Source: Salinisphaera sp002433465 (GTDB lineage Bacteria; Pseudomonadota; Gammaproteobacteria; Nevskiales; Salinisphaeraceae). From it: a DNA stretch of 64,000 bases. Location: assembly GCF_040361435.1 (NCBI RefSeq), contig NZ_APNL01000001.1, positions 265,988 to 329,987 of the forward strand, written 5' to 3'. Below are positions 1 through 9,329 of this stretch, one piece after another (position 1 is the stretch's first letter; each line of letters opens with the position of its first letter). The position numbers and the translations under genes are program-made. The notes beneath the pieces are model-generated. The model had not been told where the DNA came from and did no database searches. It worked only from the letters and a program-made list of their open reading frames with translations.

Positions 1-161
1 CATCATGCTGCAGTCTGAATTTGGCGCATGGTAACGTTAAAAAGCATCGACCGGGATAGTTGGCGAATGCATTCAATACACGGCGCAGGTCCACGAGCGG
101 CCGCGCGCGCAATCCGCGCTCGAGCGCCGGCGCGGCCGCGCGCGTTTGTCTGGAGTTCATC

Positions 162-1037
162 ATGAGTACGGCCACCTCCAAATCGGCCCATATCGAGGCG
201 CTGTTCCGGCTCACGCGATTGCATAAGCCGATCGGCATCTTCCTTGTGCTTTGGCCCATGCTCTGGGCGCTGTGGCTGGCGGCCGATGGCATGCCCGATC
301 CCTGGGTGCTCTGTGTTTTCGTGCTCGGGGCGATCCTCATGCGCTCGGCCGGCTGTGTGATCAACGATTTCGCCGATCGCAAGATCGATGGCCACGTGCG
401 ACGTACCAAGGCGCGCCCGCTGGCCACGGGCGAAGTCAGTGCGCGCGAAGCGCTGGTTCTGTTTGTCGTGCTGTGTCTGGCCGCCTTTGTGCTGGTGCTT
501 ACGCTCAACGGCCTGACCATCGCCATGTCGGTGGTGGGCGCGGGGCTGGCGGTGCTTTACCCGTTCACCAAGCGAATGACGCATTGGCCGCAGATGTTTC
601 TGGGCGCCGCTTTTGGCTGGGCCGTGCCCATGGCGTTCGCGGCACAGGCCGGCTTCGTACCATGGGGCGGCTGGCTGCTGTTCGTGGCCACGCTCATCTG
701 GGCACTGGTCTACGACACCTTCTATGCCATGGTCGATCGCGACGACGATCTCAAGATCGGGGTCAAATCCACGGCTATTCTGTGGGGGCGCTACGATCGG
801 GCCGTAATCGGTGTATTCCAGCTGCTGTTCTTCGCCTTGCTGATCGCGGTCGGCGGCGCGTTCGAGCTGGGCTGGCTGTATTACCTCGGACTGGCCGGCG
901 GTGCGGCCATGGCGGTCAATCATCAGTGGCTTGCACGTCATCGCGAGCGCGATGCCTGTTTTCGTGCGTTCATGCAGCACAACATCCTGGGCGGGGTCAT
1001 CTTTGCCGGCGTTGTCGCCGATCTCGCCATTCGCTAG
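162..1037 (+). CDS. ubiA: 4-hydroxybenzoate octaprenyltransferase (UbiA)
   Basis: Attaches the polyprenyl tail to 4-hydroxybenzoate in ubiquinone synthesis, at the inner membrane. The 291-residue product has the two Asp-rich prenyltransferase motifs: NDFADRKIDG, followed by the arginine/lysine-rich RRTKARPL stretch, and later YDTFYAMVDRDDDLKIG. Several hydrophobic segments surround them, as expected for this polytopic family, and the length is typical. The reading frame is open back to a TTG at 60, but the ATG at 162 has a TGGAG ribosome-binding site (151-155) and starts the conserved part of the family, so I chose it. bioA follows after 86 bp on the same strand. Confidence 0.95.
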   Translation: MSTATSKSAHIEALFRLTRLHKPIGIFLVLWPMLWALWLAADGMPDPWVLCVFVLGAILMRSAGCVINDFADRKIDGHVRRTKARPLATGEVSAREALVLFVVLCLAAFVLVLTLNGLTIAMSVVGAGLAVLYPFTKRMTHWPQMFLGAAFGWAVPMAFAAQAGFVPWGGWLLFVATLIWALVYDTFYAMVDRDDDLKIGVKSTAILWGRYDRAVIGVFQLLFFALLIAVGGAFELGWLYYLGLAGGAAMAVNHQWLARHRERDACFRAFMQHNILGGVIFAGVVADLAIR

Positions 1038-1123
1038 GGTGCGTTCGCGCGCTCATCGCCCGCCTTCGATCAAAGGCCGGCCCCAAGCGCTGGCTTGTCT
1101 GTTCATGCATACGGTAATCGTCT

Positions 1124-2482
1124 ATGAGTAACGCCGACCTGATCGCGCGCGATCTGAAAGTCGTCTGGCATCCCTGTACCCAGATGAAGGACACCGAGGC
1201 CATGCCGCCGGTGCCGATCAAGCGCGGCGAGGGCGTATGGCTGGAGGACTTCGACGGCAATCGCTATATCGATGCGGTGAGTTCCTGGTGGGTGAATATC
1301 TTCGGCCACGCCAACCCGGCCATCAACGACCGCATCAAGAGTCAGCTGGATACCCTCGAACACGTCATGCTGGCCGGTTTTTCACACGAGCCCGCGGTCG
1401 AGCTGGCCGAGCGGCTGGTGGATCTCACGCCGGCCGGGCTCACCCGCGCGTTCTATGCCGACAACGGATCGGCCGCGGTCGAAGTCGCGCTCAAGATGAG
1501 CTTTCACTACTGGCGCAACACCGGCCACGGCGAAAAGACCCGCTTCATCAACCTGGGCAACAGCTATCACGGCGAAACGCTCGGTGCGCTCGCGGTCGGC
1601 GATGTCGATCTTTACAAAAAGACGTACGAGCCGCTGTTGCTCAAGCCGCTGACCGCGCGCTCGCCCGACTGTTATCACCGCGAGCCGGGCGTGAGCTGGG
1701 AAGAGCACAGCCGGGCGGTTTTTGCGCACATGGAGGCGCTGCTGGCCGAGCATGCGCACGAAACCTGTGCCGTGATCGTGGAGCCGCTGCTGCAATGCGC
1801 CGGCCATATGCGTATGTATCACCCGGTTTATCTGGAGCTGCTGCGCGAGGCCTGCGATCGCTACGGCGTACATCTCATTGCCGACGAAATCGCGGTGGGG
1901 TTTGGCCGTACCGGCACCCTGTTTGCCTGCGAGCAGGCAGGCGAAAAGGGTATTTCGCCGGATTTCATGTGTCTGTCCAAGGGGTTGACGGCAGGCTATC
2001 TGCCGCTGTCGATCACCATGACCACGGACGACATCTATGCGGCGTTCTACGACGACTACGCCAACCTCAACGCGTTCCTGCATTCGCATTCCTACACCGG
2101 CAACCCGCTGGCCTGTGCGGCTGCGTTGGCCACGCTAGACGAGTTCGAGCGCCGCGACCAGATCGCGGTCAATCGCCAGCTGGCGCAGCACATGGCCGAC
2201 GCAGTCGCACCGCTGGCCGCGCATCCGAACGTGGGCGAAGTGCGCCAGACCGGCATGGTCGTAGCCATCGAAATGGTCGCCGACAAGGCCACGAAGACCC
2301 CGTTCGACTGGCGCGAGCGCCGCGGGATTCGCGTTTATCAGCATGCCTTGAGTCAGGGCGCACTGCTGCGCCCACTGGGCGACGTGATCTATTTCATGCC
2401 GCCTTACGTCATTACGCCCGAACAGATCGCGCATCTGGGCAGGGTGGCTGCACAAGGCATAGAACGCGCCGTCTCGACTTGA
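1124..2482 (+). CDS. bioA: Adenosylmethionine-8-amino-7-oxononanoate aminotransferase (BioA)
   Basis: PLP enzyme of biotin synthesis that converts KAPA to DAPA using S-adenosylmethionine as amino donor. The 452-residue product has the BioA N-terminus (VWHPCTQMKD), the substrate/PLP region DAVSSWWVNIFGHANP, the PLP aspartate in IADEIAVGFGRTGTLF and the Schiff-base lysine in LSKGLTAGYLPL. These BioA-specific motifs separate it from other class III aminotransferases. It stands apart from any bio operon; its neighbour is ubiA. A rho-independent terminator follows at 2560. Confidence 0.95.
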   Translation: MSNADLIARDLKVVWHPCTQMKDTEAMPPVPIKRGEGVWLEDFDGNRYIDAVSSWWVNIFGHANPAINDRIKSQLDTLEHVMLAGFSHEPAVELAERLVDLTPAGLTRAFYADNGSAAVEVALKMSFHYWRNTGHGEKTRFINLGNSYHGETLGALAVGDVDLYKKTYEPLLLKPLTARSPDCYHREPGVSWEEHSRAVFAHMEALLAEHAHETCAVIVEPLLQCAGHMRMYHPVYLELLREACDRYGVHLIADEIAVGFGRTGTLFACEQAGEKGISPDFMCLSKGLTAGYLPLSITMTTDDIYAAFYDDYANLNAFLHSHSYTGNPLACAAALATLDEFERRDQIAVNRQLAQHMADAVAPLAAHPNVGEVRQTGMVVAIEMVADKATKTPFDWRERRGIRVYQHALSQGALLRPLGDVIYFMPPYVITPEQIAHLGRVAAQGIERAVST

Positions 2483-2559
2483 GGCGAAAGCGCTGCTAGC
2501 CTGAGCCTATCCGGCTTGCGCCGGCCCAGACACAACCGATTCTTGCATCCGCAAACGAG

Positions 2560-2588
2560 AAACGGTCGCCGTAACGGCGGCCGTTTTG
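2560..2588 (+). terminator. Intrinsic terminator after bioA
   Basis: A 12-bp stem (AAACGGTCGCCG pairing with CGGCGGCCGTTT, one G-U) closes a 3-nt TAA loop and runs into TTTTGTTTT. It ends bioA transcription just ahead of greA; with greA only about 30 bp away it could also sit in the greA leader. Confidence 0.8.
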
Positions 2589-2621
2589 TTTTCGGGTGCG
2601 TTGTTTTTCCGAGGTGGAGCG

Positions 2622-3104
2622 ATGGACAAGACACCGCTGACGCAGACCGGCGCCGACGCGCTACGTGATGAGCTCAAGCGACTCAAGAAGACCGAGCGCC
2701 CGCGCATCGTGGCGGCGATCGAGGAGGCTCGCGCCCATGGCGATCTCAAGGAGAATGCGGAGTACCACGCAGCCAAGGAAGAGCAGGGCTTCAACGAGGG
2801 TCGTATCAACGAGATCGAGTCGAAGCTTGCCACCGCGCAGATTATCGATGTCGCCCGCGTGGGTGCCCAGGCAAACGGTCGCGTGGTGTTCGGCGCCACG
2901 CTGGACCTGGCCGACGAGGACAGCGGCGAGGAGTTCACCTACCAGATCGTTGGCGAAGATGAAGCCGACATCAAGAAAGGACTTCTGTCGTTCGCCTCGC
3001 CGATTGCCCGTGCGCTGATCGGCAAGACCGAAGGCGATGTGGTCGATATCGAGGTGCCGGGCGGGCGCCGCACGCTCGAAATCGTCGAGGTGCGCTATAT
3101 CTGA
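2622..3104 (+). CDS. greA: Transcription elongation factor GreA
   Basis: Binds in the RNA polymerase secondary channel and stimulates cleavage of backtracked transcripts. The 160-residue product has the N-terminal coiled-coil with the catalytic acidic tip, visible around HGDLKENAEYHAAKEEQ, and the C-terminal FKBP-like domain. Length matches the family. The frame is open upstream, but the ATG at 2622 has a GAGGTGG ribosome-binding site at 2611 and gives the normal N-terminus (MDKTPLTQTG). The gene order greA, convergent yhbY, rlmE, ftsH is common in gammaproteobacteria. Confidence 0.96.
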   Translation: MDKTPLTQTGADALRDELKRLKKTERPRIVAAIEEARAHGDLKENAEYHAAKEEQGFNEGRINEIESKLATAQIIDVARVGAQANGRVVFGATLDLADEDSGEEFTYQIVGEDEADIKKGLLSFASPIARALIGKTEGDVVDIEVPGGRRTLEIVEVRYI

Positions 3105-3114
3105 TCGCGCTAGC

Positions 3115-3141
3115 GCTGCCGTGACCGGGCGTCGCGGCAGC
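3115..3141. terminator. Hairpin between convergent greA and yhbY
   Basis: GCTGCCGTGAC and GTCGCGGCAGC form an 11-bp stem (one G-U) with a 5-nt loop, 10 nt after the greA stop. The T-run lies further on (3154-3158), inside the end of yhbY, so termination strength is uncertain. It probably serves as a bidirectional barrier. Confidence 0.45.
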
Positions 3142-3148
3142 GTCGCGA

Positions 3149-3433
3149 CTACGTTTTTTCGGGGTTGGGACGATACAGCGTTGCGGTACGCCCGATCTGC
3201 TGTACGCAGGCCGCCTCGAGGCGTTCGCAAATCTGTTCGACCTCGGCACGTCGATCCTGTTTTTCTTCGGTGGCAAGTTTGACCTTCACCAGCTCATGAT
3301 CGAACAGGGCGCGATCGATTTCAGCCAGTACAGGTTCGCTCAATCCGGCTGCGCCGGTTTGCACCACAGGCTTGAGGTGGTGAGCCTGTTTCTTGAGTGC
3401 GCGGCGGGATGCGGCATCGAGGTCTAGGGGCAT
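3149..3433 (-). CDS. yhbY: YhbY/CRM-domain ribosome assembly RNA-binding protein
   Basis: Small CRM-domain protein that associates with the pre-50S ribosome. The 94-residue product begins MPLDLDAASRRALKKQAHHL and carries the conserved LKPVVQTGAAGLSEPVLAEID segment and the later LVKVKLATEEKQDR. The frame extends to 3520, but that would run into the divergent rlmE start; the ATG at 3433 gives the family length. It is divergent from rlmE with a 49-bp shared upstream region and convergent to greA. Confidence 0.9.
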   Translation of the reverse strand: MPLDLDAASRRALKKQAHHLKPVVQTGAAGLSEPVLAEIDRALFDHELVKVKLATEEKQDRRAEVEQICERLEAACVQQIGRTATLYRPNPEKT

Positions 3434-3482
3434 TGGCGGTTTCACGACAGCTGGCTGAAAACAGCGCAACAGTATACGACCC

Positions 3483-4100
3483 ATGAGCAAGCGCAGCGAT
3501 ACACGCCGTTGGCTGGACAAGCATCGTAACGATCCCTACGTGCGGGCAGCGCAGAAGGATAACTACCGCTCGCGCGCGGTCTACAAGCTGGCCGAGGTCG
3601 ATGAGCGCGACCAGCTGCTCAAATCCAAGCAGTGCATCGTCGACCTTGGGGCGGCGCCCGGCGGCTGGAGCCAGTACTGTAGACGCCAGCGTCCACAGGC
3701 GCGCGTGGTGGCATTGGACCGCCTGGATATGAAGCCGATCGAGGGGGTGGATTTTCTCAACGTCGATTTCGCCGAACAGGCCGGGGTGGATAGCCTGATG
3801 CAGGCGCTGGGCAGCGACCGCGTCGATCTTGTACTTTCCGACATGGCCCCCAATTTGACAGGGATCATGGTGGCCGATCAGGCCGGCGTGATGCAGTTGG
3901 CAGAACTCGCGCTGGATCTGTGCGCTTCGGTGCTGGACGCTGAAGGCGATCTGTTCATCAAGGTGTTTCAGGGCGAGGGTTTCGACGAAATGCTGGTCGA
4001 TATGCGCAAACGCTTTCGACGCGTGGCGGTGCGCAAGCCCAAGGCCTCGCGCGATGCGAGCCGCGAAATGTATCTGTTGGGCCAGGGCTGGCGTACATGA
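3483..4100 (+). CDS. rlmE: 23S rRNA 2'-O-methyltransferase RlmE (FtsJ)
   Basis: Methylates the 2'-OH of U2552 of 23S rRNA late in 50S assembly. The 205-residue product has the Rossmann SAM-binding motif CIVDLGAAPGGWSQYC and the catalytic-region motifs VDLVLSDMAPNLTG and DLFIKVFQGEGFDE. The N-terminal basic stretch (RWLDKHRNDPYVRAAQKDNYRSR) is the RNA-binding signature of the family. It precedes ftsH, as in E. coli and most gammaproteobacteria, with a 106-bp gap. Confidence 0.95.
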   Translation: MSKRSDTRRWLDKHRNDPYVRAAQKDNYRSRAVYKLAEVDERDQLLKSKQCIVDLGAAPGGWSQYCRRQRPQARVVALDRLDMKPIEGVDFLNVDFAEQAGVDSLMQALGSDRVDLVLSDMAPNLTGIMVADQAGVMQLAELALDLCASVLDAEGDLFIKVFQGEGFDEMLVDMRKRFRRVAVRKPKASRDASREMYLLGQGWRT

Positions 4101-4206
4101 AGCTGTGGGATAAAGCAGCAGGCCGACAGGCCGATTGTTTATACTGTCCGCTACCAGGTCGGACACCAATCATACGACCGCAGGATCGCGGTCGAGGATG
4201 TAGATC

Positions 4207-6168
4207 TTGAACGAACTAGCTAAGAATCTGCTGTTGTGGGTCGTGATCGCGCTCGTGCTGATGAGCGTGTTCTCGAGCTTCGCGCCGTCGACGTCGAACG
4301 CCAACGAGGTGCCGTACTCGCAGTTCCTCGACCAGGTCGAAAACGGCAGCGTGGCGCAGGTCAATATCGAGGATCAGCGGATTCGCGGCCAGCTCAAGTC
4401 CGGCCAGAAATTCGCGACGTTCAGCCCCGAGTCCGACAACAAGGCCATGATCGGCACGCTGCGCCAGCACGACGTCGAGATCGTGGGCGAGCCGCCGGAT
4501 CAGGGCTCGTTTCTCAAGCAGATTCTTATCTCCTGGTTCCCGTTCCTGCTGCTGATCGGCGTGTGGATCTATTTCATGCGCCAGATGCAGGGCGGCGGCG
4601 GTGGCCGCGGCGCGATGTCCTTCGGCAAGTCCAAGGCGCGCATGATGCAGGCCGACCAGGTCAAGATCACCTTCGCCGACGTGGCCGGTGTGGAAGAAGC
4701 CAAGTCCGAGGTACAGGAGCTGGTCGAATTCCTGTCCGAGCCGGGCAAGTTCCAGCGCGTGGGCGGCAAGATTCCGCGCGGCGTGCTCATGGTCGGTTCG
4801 CCGGGTACCGGCAAGACGCTGCTGGCCAAGGCCATCGCCGGCGAGGCCGGGGTGCCGTTCTTCTCCATCTCGGGCTCCGACTTCGTCGAGATGTTCGTCG
4901 GCGTGGGCGCATCGCGTGTGCGCGACATGTTCGAACAGGCCAAGAAGCAGTCGCCTTGCATCATCTTCATCGACGAAATCGATGCGGTCGGCCGCCAGCG
5001 TGGTGCCGGCCTGGGCGGCGGGCATGACGAGCGCGAGCAGACCCTCAACCAGCTGCTGGTCGAAATGGACGGTTTCGAAGGCAGCGAGGGCGTGATCGTG
5101 ATCGCGGCCACCAACCGGCCCGACGTGCTCGATCCGGCGCTGCTGCGCCCCGGTCGTTTCGACCGCCAGGTGGTGGTGCCGCTGCCGGACGTGCGCGGTC
5201 GCGAGCAGATTCTGAAAGTGCACATGAAGAATGTGCCGATTCACGACAACGTGAAGGCCTCGATCATCGCCCGTGGCTGCCCGGGTTTTTCGGGTGCGGA
5301 TCTGGCCAACCTGGTCAACGAGGCAGCGCTGTTCGCCGCGCGCGCCAACAAGAAGCTCGTGGTTCAGGAAGACTTCGAGCGCGCCAAGGACAAGATCATG
5401 ATGGGCGCGGAGCGCAAGTCCATGGTCATGACCGAGGACGAGAAGCGCCTGACCGCCTATCACGAAGCCGGCCATGCGATCATCGGCCTGACCGTGCCCC
5501 AGCACGATCCGGTGCACAAGGTCACCATCGTGCCGCGCGGCCGTGCCCTGGGCGTGACCATGTTCCTGCCCGAAGAGGATCGCTACAGCTATTCCAAGCA
5601 GCGGCTGATCAGCCAGATCTGCACGCTCTACGGCGGGCGTCTGGCCGAGGAGATCATCTTCGGCAAGGAAGCGGTGACCACCGGTGCCTCGAACGATATC
5701 GAGCGCGTAACCGAAATCGCCCGCAACATGGTTACCAAGTGGGGCCTGTCCGACCGCCTTGGCCCCATCGCCTACGATACGGAAGACAATCAGCCCTTCC
5801 TGGGCAAGGCGGCCAGCCAGTCGAGCGGTATTTCCGACGAGACGGCGCATGCGATCGACAAGGAAATCCGTTCCATCATCGACGGCTGCTACGAGCGCGC
5901 CAAGCAGATTCTCGAGGATCATATGGACAAGCTGCATATGATGTCGGATGCGCTGATGAAGTATGAAACCATCGATCGCAAGCAGATCGACGAAATCATG
6001 CAGGGGCGCGAGCCCGGCCCGCCCGAAAGCTGGGACGACTCGGATACGCCGAGCTCGGGCGGCGGCAATGCGCCGACCGCGAGCGCGCCGGATTCCGATA
6101 CCTCGTCCGACAAGCAGGACAAGGACGACAAGGGTGTGCCGAGCCCTGCGCACCATCGCGAATCCTGA
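4207..6168 (+). CDS. ftsH: ATP-dependent zinc metalloprotease FtsH
   Basis: Membrane-bound AAA+ protease that degrades misfolded membrane proteins and short-lived regulators. The 653-residue product has two N-terminal membrane segments (about residues 7-25 and 100-120) flanking a periplasmic domain. The AAA module has Walker A GSPGTGKT (Ser where most FtsH have Pro), Walker B IIFIDEIDAVGRQRG and the arginine-finger region. The zinc site is HEAGH. The start is a TTG with GAGG nine bases upstream; it gives MNELAKNLLLW, aligning with the usual FtsH N-terminus, and no better ATG exists. The C-terminal tail of about 50 residues is rich in Asp, Ser and Pro. Confidence 0.96.
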   Translation: MNELAKNLLLWVVIALVLMSVFSSFAPSTSNANEVPYSQFLDQVENGSVAQVNIEDQRIRGQLKSGQKFATFSPESDNKAMIGTLRQHDVEIVGEPPDQGSFLKQILISWFPFLLLIGVWIYFMRQMQGGGGGRGAMSFGKSKARMMQADQVKITFADVAGVEEAKSEVQELVEFLSEPGKFQRVGGKIPRGVLMVGSPGTGKTLLAKAIAGEAGVPFFSISGSDFVEMFVGVGASRVRDMFEQAKKQSPCIIFIDEIDAVGRQRGAGLGGGHDEREQTLNQLLVEMDGFEGSEGVIVIAATNRPDVLDPALLRPGRFDRQVVVPLPDVRGREQILKVHMKNVPIHDNVKASIIARGCPGFSGADLANLVNEAALFAARANKKLVVQEDFERAKDKIMMGAERKSMVMTEDEKRLTAYHEAGHAIIGLTVPQHDPVHKVTIVPRGRALGVTMFLPEEDRYSYSKQRLISQICTLYGGRLAEEIIFGKEAVTTGASNDIERVTEIARNMVTKWGLSDRLGPIAYDTEDNQPFLGKAASQSSGISDETAHAIDKEIRSIIDGCYERAKQILEDHMDKLHMMSDALMKYETIDRKQIDEIMQGREPGPPESWDDSDTPSSGGGNAPTASAPDSDTSSDKQDKDDKGVPSPAHHRES

Positions 6169-6185
6169 TCCTATCCGGGTTTGAG

Positions 6186-6216
6186 AAAGCCGGCAGGCAG
6201 CGTCTGCCGGCTTTTT
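6186..6216 (+). terminator. Intrinsic terminator after ftsH
   Basis: AAAGCCGGCAG pairs with CTGCCGGCTTT across a 7-nt loop and continues into TTTTT. It separates ftsH from the folP-glmM-tpiA-secG group. Confidence 0.88.
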
Positions 6217-6258
6217 CGTTCCAATGACAAGAAGTGATTTGGAGCGGTTCGTTGCCGT

Positions 6259-7101
6259 GTGGAGCGACGCGTGTATTTGAGTAGTCGTAACAGGCGTCTG
6301 GCGCTGTCCACGCCCGTGGTCATGGGTATTCTCAACGTCACCCCGGACTCCTTTTCCGACGGCGGCGCCTATGTGGAGACGACACGGGCGGTCGATCACG
6401 CGCTGGCGATGGTCGAGCAGGGCGCAGCGATCATCGATGTGGGCGGCGAGTCCACTCGGCCGGGCGCGGATCCGGTCGACGAAGGCGAAGAGCTGGCGCG
6501 CGTGCTGCCGGTGATCGAAGCCCTGCGCGCGCAGAGCGATGTGTTCATTTCGATCGATACGGTCAAGCCGTCGGTGATGCGCGCCGCCTGTGCGGCCGGG
6601 GCCGACATGATTAATGACGTCATGGCGTTGCGCGCCCCCGGGGCGCTCGAAGCGGCGCGCGATAGCGAGGCTTCGGTTTGTCTGATGCATATGCAGGGCG
6701 AGCCGCGCACCATGCAGTCGGCCCCGGCTTATCGCGATGTCGTCGCGGATGTGCGCGCGTTCCTGGCCGAGCGTGTAGCGGCCTGTCGCGAAGCGGGTAT
6801 CGACGACAGCCGTCTTTGCGTGGACCCTGGCTTCGGCTTTGGCAAGACGCTCGCGCACAACCTGGCGCTTATGCGTCGGCTGCGCAGTTTTGTCGACGAC
6901 GGCCTGCCCGTGCTGGTCGGCGTATCGCGTAAATCCATGTTCGCGAAGTTACATGGCCACGACGATATGGACAGTCGTATTCATGCCAGCGTGACGGCTG
7001 CCTTCTGGGCGGCGACCCAGGGCGCAGGTATCATCCGCAGCCACGATGTGGCCCCGACCGCCGAGGCGCTCACGCTCGCCGCGGCGCTGGTCGATAACTG
7101 A
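6259..7101 (+). CDS. folP: Dihydropteroate synthase (FolP)
   Basis: Condenses p-aminobenzoate with dihydropterin pyrophosphate in folate synthesis; the sulfonamide target. The 280-residue product has MGILNVTPDSFSDGG near the N-terminus, IDVGGESTRPGA, the ISIDTVKPSV strand, and FGKTLAHNLALMRRL and GVSRKS further on. All are signature DHPS elements. The start is a GTG; an alternative in-frame GTG at 6271 has a better-spaced GGAG (6261-6264) and would remove four residues. glmM starts 29 bp downstream. Confidence 0.95.
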   Translation: MERRVYLSSRNRRLALSTPVVMGILNVTPDSFSDGGAYVETTRAVDHALAMVEQGAAIIDVGGESTRPGADPVDEGEELARVLPVIEALRAQSDVFISIDTVKPSVMRAACAAGADMINDVMALRAPGALEAARDSEASVCLMHMQGEPRTMQSAPAYRDVVADVRAFLAERVAACREAGIDDSRLCVDPGFGFGKTLAHNLALMRRLRSFVDDGLPVLVGVSRKSMFAKLHGHDDMDSRIHASVTAAFWAATQGAGIIRSHDVAPTAEALTLAAALVDN

Positions 7102-7130
7102 TTCACCGGTTCAACAAGGAAGACACGACC

Positions 7131-8513
7131 GTGGCGCAGCGATATTTTGGAACGGACGGCATTCGTGGCGAAGTAGGCGAAGCGCCGCTGACGCCTGATT
7201 TTGCGCTCAAGCTTGGCTGGGCGGCCGGCCGTGTGCTGGTTCGCCGTCTGGGTGAGCGCGGCGTGCCGGAAAGCGCCGGCGAGCGCGCCCAGGTGCTCAT
7301 CGGTAAGGACACGCGTTTGTCGGGCTATATGTTCGAGTCGGCCTTGGAAGCCGGTTTCGCGGCCGCCGGCGTGGACGTGCTGCTGGTCGGTCCGCTGCCG
7401 ACACCGGCGATCGCCTATCTGGCGCGCACGTTCCGGGCCGGCGCGGGCGTGGTCATCAGCGCGTCGCACAACCCGTTTTCCGACAACGGCTTCAAGTTCT
7501 TTTCGCACTACGGGCAGAAGCTGGCCGACGAGGTCGAGGCGGAAATCGAGGCCGAGCTGGACCAGCCGCTGGTGTGCGTGGATTCCGATCGTCTCGGGCG
7601 CGCGCGCCGCGTGGAAAGCGCGCCCGGGCGCTATATCGAGTTCTGCAAATCCACCGCGCGCTTCGAAAACGGCGGCCTGTCGGGCATGAAGATCGTGCTC
7701 GACTGTGCCCACGGTGCGACCTATCACGTCGCACCCGATGTATTTCGCGAACTCGGCGCGCAGGTGGCGGTGATCGGGGCGTCGCCGGACGGGCTCAACA
7801 TCAACCGCGATGTGGGGTCTACCCATCCAAAGGGTTTGTCCGACGCGGTGCGCGCACACGGCGCCGATGTGGGCATCGCGCTCGACGGTGACGGCGATCG
7901 CTGCATCATGGTCGATCACGAAGGCAATATCGTCGACGGCGATCAGCTGCTCTACGTCATCGCCAACGCCCGTCGTCAGGCCGGCGAGTTGCAGGGGCCG
8001 GTCGTGGGTACGCTGATGAGCAATCTGGGGCTCGCGCTGGCCTTCAAGCGCGACGGCGTCGAGTTCGAGCGTGCCAAGGTGGGCGACCGCTACGTCTTCG
8101 AACGCCTGCGCGCGCTGGGCGCGAACGTGGGCGGCGAGTCCTCGGGCCATATCCTTTGCCTGGATCGAGCCACCACCGGCGACGGTATCGTGTCGGCCCT
8201 GCAGGTGCTGGCGGCGATGGTGAGCACGGGTTCAAGCCTGCGCACGCTGGTCACCCCGGTCGACAAGTGTCCGCAGACTCTGATCAACGTGCGCATCACC
8301 CGCGGCAGTGCAGATAGCCTGATGCAGAACACGCAGGTCGTGGACGCGGTGCGCGACGTGGAAAATACGCTGGGCGACGAAGGTCGCGTATTATTGCGCC
8401 CCTCGGGCACCGAGCCGCTTCTGCGCGTGATGGTCGAAGGCACCGACGCGGGTGCCGTCGAAGACTGCGCCAACCGGCTTGCAGAAAGCGTGCGACAAGC
8501 CGCAGCCGCCTGA
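7131..8513 (+). CDS. glmM: Phosphoglucosamine mutase (GlmM)
   Basis: Interconverts glucosamine-6-phosphate and glucosamine-1-phosphate for UDP-GlcNAc, peptidoglycan and LPS synthesis. The 460-residue product shows RYFGTDGIRGEVG at the N-terminus, the active-site phosphoserine in VISASHNPFSDNG (Ser112), the metal-binding loop DGDGDRCIMVD, the sugar-binding loop GGESSGH and the phosphate-binding RPSGTEPLLRVMVEG. It starts with GTG preceded by AAGGAAGACAC. Slightly longer before the serine loop than E. coli GlmM (Ser102). It lies in the folP-glmM-tpiA-secG operon. Confidence 0.96.
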   Translation: MAQRYFGTDGIRGEVGEAPLTPDFALKLGWAAGRVLVRRLGERGVPESAGERAQVLIGKDTRLSGYMFESALEAGFAAAGVDVLLVGPLPTPAIAYLARTFRAGAGVVISASHNPFSDNGFKFFSHYGQKLADEVEAEIEAELDQPLVCVDSDRLGRARRVESAPGRYIEFCKSTARFENGGLSGMKIVLDCAHGATYHVAPDVFRELGAQVAVIGASPDGLNINRDVGSTHPKGLSDAVRAHGADVGIALDGDGDRCIMVDHEGNIVDGDQLLYVIANARRQAGELQGPVVGTLMSNLGLALAFKRDGVEFERAKVGDRYVFERLRALGANVGGESSGHILCLDRATTGDGIVSALQVLAAMVSTGSSLRTLVTPVDKCPQTLINVRITRGSADSLMQNTQVVDAVRDVENTLGDEGRVLLRPSGTEPLLRVMVEGTDAGAVEDCANRLAESVRQAAAA

Positions 8514-8547
8514 ACAAAATCAACAAGACGACCATAGAGGGTATTCG

Positions 8548-9303
8548 ATGAGCCGCAGGATGCTGATCGCAGGCAACTGGAAAATGAACGGCGATGCCGC
8601 CCAGGTGGACGCCTTCGCGCGGGCGCTGAGCGCGGACGCCGGCGCCATCTCGGCTGACATGCTGGTTTGCGTGCCGTTCGTCTATGTCGAGCGTCTGGCC
8701 GCCGGTCTGGCGGATGCGCCGGTCGCACTTGGCGCTCAGAACCTTGCCGCGGAAGTCGACCCGGGTGCGTTTACCGGCGAAGTCAACGGCGCGATGCTGG
8801 CGGATGTCGGCTGTCGTTACGTAATCGTGGGGCATTCCGAACGACGCGCGCTGTACGGCGAAACCGACGCCGTCGTCGCGGCCAAGGCCAGCGCAGCCGT
8901 GGCCGCCGGTCTCACGCCGATTGTCTGCGTTGGCGAAACGCTGGAGCAGCGCGAGGCCGATCAGACGGAAGCGGTCCTGGCCGCGCAGCTTGCGGCCCTG
9001 TTCGAGCAGTGTGATCGCGCGACGCTGGCCGCGGCCGTGATCGCATACGAGCCGATCTGGGCGATTGGTACCGGCCACTCGGCCTCGCCCGAGCAGGCCC
9101 AGGACGTCCACGCATTTTTGCGCGGACAAATCGCCGACAGGGATGCTACAATTGCCGAATCGGTTCTGCTGCTTTACGGCGGCAGCGTAAAGCCGGACAA
9201 TGCCGCGGCGTTATTCGCCGGGGCGGACGTCGACGGCGCGCTGATTGGCGGCGCTTCGCTCAAGGCCGATTCATTCTTGGACATCGCGCGCGCGACCGGT
9301 TAG
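8548..9303 (+). CDS. tpiA: Triosephosphate isomerase (TpiA)
   Basis: Glycolytic isomerase of dihydroxyacetone phosphate and glyceraldehyde-3-phosphate. The 251-residue product has the catalytic lysine in GNWKMNG, the electrophilic histidine in VIVGHSERR, the catalytic glutamate in AYEPIWAIGTG with loop 6, and the phosphate-binding LLYGGSVKPDN. The frame is open further upstream inside glmM, but the ATG at 8548 has AGAGGG at 8536 and yields the conserved N-terminus. Confidence 0.96.
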   Translation: MSRRMLIAGNWKMNGDAAQVDAFARALSADAGAISADMLVCVPFVYVERLAAGLADAPVALGAQNLAAEVDPGAFTGEVNGAMLADVGCRYVIVGHSERRALYGETDAVVAAKASAAVAAGLTPIVCVGETLEQREADQTEAVLAAQLAALFEQCDRATLAAAVIAYEPIWAIGTGHSASPEQAQDVHAFLRGQIADRDATIAESVLLLYGGSVKPDNAAALFAGADVDGALIGGASLKADSFLDIARATG

Positions 9304-9329
9304 GCTCGCGCTCGTTCACAGGCTCTGGC

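Noticed and set aside
97..144. Direct repeat GCGGCCGCGCGCG at 97-109 and 132-144 upstream of ubiA
   Set aside because: Low-complexity GC sequence; no second line of evidence for a regulatory role.
4216..6858. 880-codon minus-strand open frame opposite ftsH and folP
   Set aside because: Antisense of two certain genes; it crosses the ftsH terminator and has no family features.
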